Of a stretch of 64,000 bases of DNA, positions 57,818-64,000 are shown piece by piece. Positions within the stretch are counted from its first letter, which is position 1. Each line of letters opens with the position of its first letter. The notes under the pieces were generated by a model that was given only the letters and a program-made list of their open reading frames with translations, was not told where the DNA came from and did no database searches. The stretch is from Verpa conica. Taxonomy: Eukaryota; Ascomycota; Pezizomycetes; Pezizales; Morchellaceae. The stretch covers positions 992,001-1,056,000 of the forward strand of contig JAUFSD010000011.1 in assembly GCA_033030425.1 (NCBI GenBank), read 5' to 3'. A program made the translations under genes and the position numbers.

Positions 57818-60800
57818 TACGGTTTTATTAAGAAGGTATTCTTTAGAGGACCCCCTAGGTCGTCCTTTATGAACACTTATTCAACTCATCTGAGTGACCT
57901 GAGAGACTATAGTGATAGTGCAAGTACCACTTGTTCTTAGATATCCTAATACAAAGTCTCTAAAAATACCAAGTCACACATTGAAGTGAATCATCGGTGA
58001 AGCGTAGGATCCGTTGTCGTAGTTGTCAGGCTGCTTTTCAGAACCGCATAATCAGTACAATATCCAGGGGATGAAAATTGCTATAACTACTAACATGCGT
58101 AGGAATGATCCATACTCAGCTCCACAGGTATTATCAACACGATTCTTGAAGATTCATCTGAGCCAGAAAGAGGGTAATAGAAACACCGGCAGAATCAATA
58201 GGCTATATTGGACGGACAAGTATTCTGGCAGCGCTACATTATGTTGCACTAGACAGTGATGTCAGCAGAAAACAGTTTGAGGATCCAGGTCAGCTGTAAC
58301 AAGGCCACTGGAGAGCACATCCTACCCGCTCCAAAACGGCGGACGACTACTTGGCTTAACAACTGATAATAAGACGGCGTATCGTAGGTATTTACACCTG
58401 GCCCTAATAGGTATAAAACTACCGGTAAGTAGACGGTGGTAGAGTACATTGATTTCTCAGGTGGGGTTTTTCTCAGGTTATAATGCTGATGTTTTGCTAA
58501 CGACTATGAGCCTCATTGACCGAGTGATATTCTGTGACTAGTAGGCACTGTTACGGGGGCACGTAGTTAAACATTAGCGGTTCGGCAGTACTCGCAGCTA
58601 GACCACCACAAAATTAAGACGGTAATAAATAATTTTTATTGCTAAGGGCCATATGGAATGTATTCTTGAAATCATAATTGTTGGAGTATCGCCGACAGCG
58701 GTCGATCACATAGGCATGTAGGGTATAAGAGGTGGGGCTTACCCCTCCTCTAGGCGCATTATTGAACTATCATTCTATTACTCGCACCCGTACTTTCACA
58801 ATAATAAATATTTTCTCTATACGGTTTAACTACCCCCCCCTCTAATGGTGGAGTCAAAATACAGAGGTAGTTAGTAGACGTTGGGGAAGGTTCTCACCGT
58901 GGAATTTTGCTTCTACAGTCACCCACCCACGTTCATCACCAAACCCACATTTATTTGTTTACTGTCCTATTCACCTACCTAGATACCTCCTACCGACAAA
59001 CCTATTTGTACCGCTTACCGGATACACCTATACGTTTGTGTAACCTTCACCGGAACTCACGCGCAACGTTACGCAAACTTTTCTCGGTGGTGCCAGAAGA
59101 TTTTGCCTCCTTTGACATGCAGCGCATGATAGCTACACAGATCATGCTAGGAGCGTACCACCTACAATTACACCTGTAGTTGCACAGCAAGATTACTCTT
59201 CAAATCCTTTGGAAGATTTGGAGGGAAAGAATATCACCTTCCAGAACTCAAATATGCCTTTCTATGATAATTTACTAGAGATACCATTGATGAGTGGTAT
59301 ATGGCTTAACGTTTAATTTGCTTTGTATGGACATGGGATACAACTGTTTTTAGATTGGAAAAATGCCAAAGCTAAAAGCTGATTACTTATTCTGTTGTCT
59401 CTTTCCGCTATTTTGGTACTTTTCAATAAACACTTTTTAACTTATACTTTTTTTACTAATAGTTTTTAAATTGTACCTTTATGGAACACTCTTATAAGAT
59501 ATTATATATATCTAAATCTCCGCTATGATTCTTTGGCTTCATTCTAATTCATTACCTTGTCCAATTCAAGAACCAGATTAATTTGAAGCAAACCTCAGGA
59601 AAAAATAGACTCAGCGATGCTGATATAACATTTTCAACGTATAAAGAAAATTCAAACAAGCCATGCAGTTGAACTCCGGTATCCTTGTTTTATGTATATT
59701 GAGTACAGAATATGAGATTTTTAGCATGAGAAATGTTTATTCTTCGATTACAGTTTTTTTTCTATTGCGCAATGTATTGAATACCTTAAGAGGATCCCTG
59801 CTAACAATTTTTTATTCATGTCTAGTGCTCCACTCGCCTTAGTGCGATTCAAGTAATACGTTGTAAGGCAATGAATACCGTATCATTCCCGTAACCCTAA
59901 CCCTGTTCCCCATCGATGCACCCACACTTTGGAATTTGACATAGTTCTTCCGATAGAACTACGATAAGCCAGAATAAATAGAGATCATACCCACTCCATG
60001 GTCTACCTTTGCATTTATGAATGGACTCAACAAATCATGACCCAGTACCCTCCTCTATTTCAGATATAATGGGAGCCGGAGGTCTGGACTAGGTCCATGA
60101 TGAACAGCGATAAAATTATATTCTATATTCAATGTAGATATAACAGTTAACGGAGGTAGAAAAGCGGCGCCCGTAAATTTGGTGAGGACCCTAAACGTCT
60201 ATGTAGGAGAGGTCCTAGGGGATACTGAAAATTGCTACTAGTACCAAAACGAAGGATTAATGAATGAATTAATCATAAGTACATGGAGCCCTAGGGCTAA
60301 GGTACTCGCACCACAAAGCAGGTACAAAGCCCAATCAAAGCAAAAAAAAAAAACACAAACAAAACCAGCAAAAATAAACACGACACAAGTATAAGTAAAA
60401 CCTTTCTATTTTGCCTCTCCTCTGTCTCCCCTCTCTTCCCCAGTTTGTCCACTAGAAATGTCTTCCCACAAATCCCCCCATCTCCACCCTTCCCCTCTGT
60501 CCACTTCCTCCCTCGCACCATCTTCAGCTTGCTCTCCAATTTCCTTCCTCTTCCTGTTTCTTCTTCTTTTAAACTCCCTCCACACAAGGGCCCCCCACGC
60601 CCAACTCTTTGGATCTGCCGGATAAAGAATGTCATCTAGAACACCTAAGGATGTACGGCAATAGAGGTGACACATCTATGTGACAAACTGACTGTACCTA
60701 TGATACGTAGAGATGTGGCCTGCCCCATCATGCATTCTAAGTGCATCGTGCCATGAGTACCCGAAACATCCTTCCCCGGACCCGCTATCAACGGAAAAAT

Positions 60801-61799
60801 GAGAAAGGTCGGTAACTGATTTCTGCTCTGTTCAAATCCCTACTGACATCCCGCAAGCACAGTTAACAATGAAAATGACATTAATACTAATCTCCTACGA
60901 CACTACATGCTAGAAAGCACGTCTAATTAATCGATCATGGAGCCTAACGAATAGCAGGCTTCTTTCTCGTCTGTCTGGGAGAGCCCTTACAGCTACAGCA
61001 GTTGCAGATGACATCAACTACTATAGCTCTAGAAGAATGTGAATTCGTTTCCGGCTACTAAAAACTTTGCTAACTGATGGGGCAGGCAATAGTACCTGAA
61101 ATGGGCATCGGTGACAGACCTCATGTGCACCAATGAATCTCTACAGATCATAACGCTCCGGAAGTATAGTAACAAATACCAGACGTAATGAATATAGGTA
61201 CTAGCATGGATAGTACCAGGGAAGCTTCCGGAGCGGGTATGCCAATAGTGTTATTGCTCATTCCCTAGGTACCAACCCCTGGGCAAGTGGTAGGAATTTA
61301 AACTGATGACTCCAGATACAAGTTCTATATTCATGTGGATCCTCTTGGTGGCATTACACATCCAGCAGCGGGTATAGCTTTTCGGAATGCATCAATATCC
61401 TATCCGCTTACAAGAAAGATACCGTCAATAAGACGGGACCTATTATAGTAATCCTATGAAAGAATCAACAAATGACTCGTGTGGCGGAACTCGTATAATT
61501 GACAATGCCGGAAAATTACTAATATCAAAAGATTCAAATACCCGCTAGCCGAACACCTACCAGGCGTGGCTTCACATTATACCAATTATTATTGATAATT
61601 GCTGCAGGGGAGAACTCAAATAAGCCATCACAAAGAAAATAGAGCTAGACCGGGAGATCAGTATCAGGTGACAGGAGAACCAGTCTCCATAAGAAATTGT
61701 CATAAGCGGGTAAAGCGTGTATATCTTTACAGTGTATGAATATAAATTCTGACAGGAGTTGAGACTTATCCAGTAAGTCTGCATCATCCAAACTACAAC
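57818..61799. other. Long intergenic region with a pyrimidine-rich tract
   Basis: About 60405-60595 is a C/T-rich tract (minus-strand A/G-rich) that opens long frames of low-complexity residues on both strands; I treat it as non-coding. A telomere-like AACCCTAACCCTG lies at about 59891. No gene recognised. Confidence 0.35.
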
Positions 61800-62446
61800 C
61801 TAAATCCATGACCAGCTTATCTTCACTCTTCCGAGCCCTTTATCCGCCAAGACTTCAAACACTTTCAAACTGAAATCTAGATCCTCCGCCAGACATGCTT
61901 GGCACTTGTCCACTACCGTCACTACCACCGAAACATTTTTTCCCGTGTCTTCACTGACCCTAGTTGCCCAGATCTTTGCCCCACACAACGGATTAGTATT
62001 TGGGTTACTCCCCACCTGTACTGCCTCAAAGACAATCTTTGATACAGCCACGATATCTTCGGTAGAAGAGGATGTAACACCGCATGCGCCAAGACCTGGG
62101 TCGTAGTATGTTGCGTCACCTGTGTTGAGCGCTTTGTTGGAAGGGTTCGGGATATACGACTTTGTGCTAATCTGGGTATTAGAAGCTAGAGACAGTGTCG
62201 GAAGCGAAATATTCCGTACCTGTTCTGACCAACGGTCAGCCCAATTGCCAATCCCAGTATCAACGCGAGTAGCGCCAGCGCCGCCCCAAGCAAAACGAGA
62301 AGAAAAACATTCCGGCGAAGCCCAAGGTAGGTACGATCTTTACGCAGTGGGAGATGTTGTGGGAAGAATGAAGGTAGTTTGAACGTTGGTATAGGTATGA
62401 ATATGCCCCGTCGCTTTGGGGGTTCGCTCGTAGATTCGATTGTCAT
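61800..62446 (-). CDS. Membrane-anchored RlpA-like double-psi beta-barrel protein
   Basis: Exons 62446-62220 and 62166-61800, joined in phase 2 by a 53-nt intron (62219-62167, GTACGG...CTTCTAATACCCAGATTAG), give 197 aa. A basic cytoplasmic N-terminus with poly-Pro/Phe is followed by one transmembrane helix (about residues 47-72, Leu/Ala-rich) and then an extracellular double-psi beta-barrel: TYYDPGLGACG, NPLCG (C137), the catalytic-site-like VVDKCQAC (D162, C164, C167), EDLDFS, and GRVKISWSW at the end. This matches the fungal RlpA-like/expansin-related family, secreted or surface proteins that bind or loosen wall polysaccharide or inhibit proteases. Full length. The frame extends 5' to 62497 without an ATG, so ATG 62446 is chosen. 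Confidence 0.88.
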
Positions 62447-64000
62447 TGTGTTGAGCTCCGTGCGTGAGGTGGAAGAGTGATGGTGGGCATTGCGCACTTG
62501 GTGGCGCGTGTTGGTGTAGTGTCGCGATGCAGGGCAGAAAAGGGGTGGCGCGTAGGCGAGATTAACCGAGACGCAAGTGCAGGGTATGTTCCCTGGCAGA
62601 CTACATCATAAGCTTATTGTAATTACAGGGAAGAGTACCAACTACAGCAACCAGGTTTTGCTGATATATTCTAGTGGCGGATCCCTAAGAACAACCCGTC
62701 CTAAAATAACCACGGTATTTATTTTCTTCCTTCAAGGATGGCAAGATCTTACTATGGGTTAAAACTTCAGAGAGCGGGTTCTGAGGAAATAGAGAACGAG
62801 TATACCGTATCGTTTTTAGGAGCTACGTGACCAGCAACCCAAAGGGAGATTTTTTAGGAGTACTCATAACGAAAACGATACTAATACATACGTTTAACTC
62901 GAAATTATTCCTCACACTAGGTAATGTACCCCAAAGTAAGTTCGGAATATTGGTGTTAGACCTCCCGCTACACCGGAAAAGTAAAATATTAGCTCCGCAA
63001 TGCTCATGCATAGCGCACCTCCGGCTTACCGTATAATTGAGTCCTAACATTTCATAGAAGGCTACAGTAGGTAATCCTGTCGGTTATTATGTTACTCCAG
63101 TTCTATATTTGTTAACTAGATAGGTAGGTTTTCGGTTGTGTCCCGTTTTATCAGGTTGCCTAAACCCTGTAGGATACCGGGTTCCGTATATACCCACAGT
63201 ATTCGGTACGCTACCCTACACGGCGCTATAACTACGATGAAAGGTAGAGAATACTCGCAGAATTACGTCTTCTTCTGGGAGAATGAAAATCTAGGAAACA
63301 TGCCATCAGGAATGGTAATCGCGACACCCGCCGAGCCAGACACTAGTGGAATATGGGCCATTGGTGCTAAACATATACCATACTATCCCCTCTACCCGCG
63401 ATACTACTTATTTCTCCACTAAAGATCCGTCGCAAGAGTAGGTAACGGATATGGATCTGGAGAAGTGCCTATGGGAAATCTATCACATGGGCCCTCCATG
63501 GAGGGTTGTGTTTTGGATTAGCTTCAAGAGAAATTCTCAGGTTTCCTGTCAAGAGCATAGCTACAGCTTTACAAAGTTTATATATCCAATGAAATACTTG
63601 CAAGGGCAAGGCATAGCTATAAATAATACTGGGACAAAATAGCGCCAATGCAGAGATAGCCGAGACTTTGTTGCGCCACGGGAAACCCTAACCCTGGAGC
63701 TCCCATAATAATTGGGCTGCTTGGTATGTTTACGAAGAAACTCGATCTAATAGAAGAACGGAAGTTAATAATGAAGGGGAGAAGCCTACAATAATCAGAG
63801 AACCGCATAGTCTCTATGTGCTACTCTATACTAATTGCAAAGGCGGGTATAATCGTGTCTGGTACTTTTCACGCTCTGGTGGTATATAGCATCCGCCTCC
63901 CACTAGCAGAGAGTGAAGCGGAAACTAGAGGTCTCATATTACATAAACACATGAGGCTCCTCTGTGAAACAATGCGTCAGAAAGGATATATGCTGCCGAG
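62447..64000. other. Intergenic to right edge; nothing firm
   Basis: ORFs at 62827-63036 and 63138-63422 (+) have no start context, splice sites or recognisable motif. A second telomere-like AACCCTAACCCTG occurs at about 63686. Confidence 0.35.

Noticed and set aside
60297..60675. Long ORFs on both strands
   Set aside because: They come from a C/T-rich (A/G-rich) low-complexity tract and consist of Lys/Glu/Gly or Ser/Pro runs.
60825..60850. GTTCAAATCCC, tRNA T-loop-like
   Set aside because: The flanking bases do not form a T stem and there is no acceptor, D or anticodon arm at tRNA spacing.

Overview
The window looks like nuclear DNA of a filamentous ascomycete fungus. Genes carry short introns (about 40-75 nt) with GTANGT-type donors, CTAAC/CTGAC branch sites and YAG acceptors. 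There is a fungal membrane-anchored double-psi beta-barrel gene, a pogo-type DNA transposon with introns, and a transposon carrying a fungal TET/JBP-like oxygenase. Premature stops in one transposase are of the C-to-T / G-to-A kind expected from RIP. The very low gene density and the TET/JBP gene make me lean to Pezizomycetes (truffle/morel relatives), but only weakly. No tRNA, rRNA, CRISPR array or bacterial feature was seen. Layout. 1-19 kb is sparse: the 3' end of a gene at the left edge, a zinc-finger-like basic protein (5.1-6.0 kb), a charged two-exon protein (6.7-7.5 kb), an inverted-repeat element (7.8-8.3 kb), a C3HC4 RING-finger protein (8.8-9.5 kb), a gene broken by one stop (11.1-11.5 kb), a multi-exon gene of unknown function (12.9-13.8 kb) and a disordered protein (17.8-18.7 kb). 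19.0-24.6 kb is one complete 5.6-kb DNA transposon with matching termini and a 7-bp target duplication (GTTACTT). It carries a DDE/rve-type integrase broken by two stops, an intact divergent gene of unknown function and a TET/JBP-like 2OG-Fe(II) dioxygenase gene. 25.5-28.2 kb holds a long-inverted-repeat non-autonomous element directly abutting an apparently intact pogo (DD35D) transposon. 29.2-33.0 kb holds two genes for disordered proteins, and 33.4-34.0 kb a foldback element. 34.8-55.8 kb, all on the minus strand, is the most interesting part. By joining short exons I reconstructed six diverged paralogs (803, 370, 471, about 500, 558 and 628 aa) whose sequences have almost nothing in common except a small alpha-beta-beta module. 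In every one the module is encoded by two tiny phase-0 exons, typically exactly 63 nt each. Four have a tryptophan exactly 10 residues before the second exon, which usually begins G-aromatic. One gene has two copies of the module. Each gene also has a long Ser/Thr/Lys/Arg-rich disordered tail, and four tails end in a related motif (FER-x-[IV]-x-W or a variant). I do not recognise the module and found no signal peptide or membrane span in these proteins; the family looks like a locally expanded, fast-diverging gene array. 57-64 kb contains a small coiled-coil protein and the conserved double-psi beta-barrel gene. Exon joins were made by eye from reading frames and splice signals; no alignment, HMM or RNA evidence was available.
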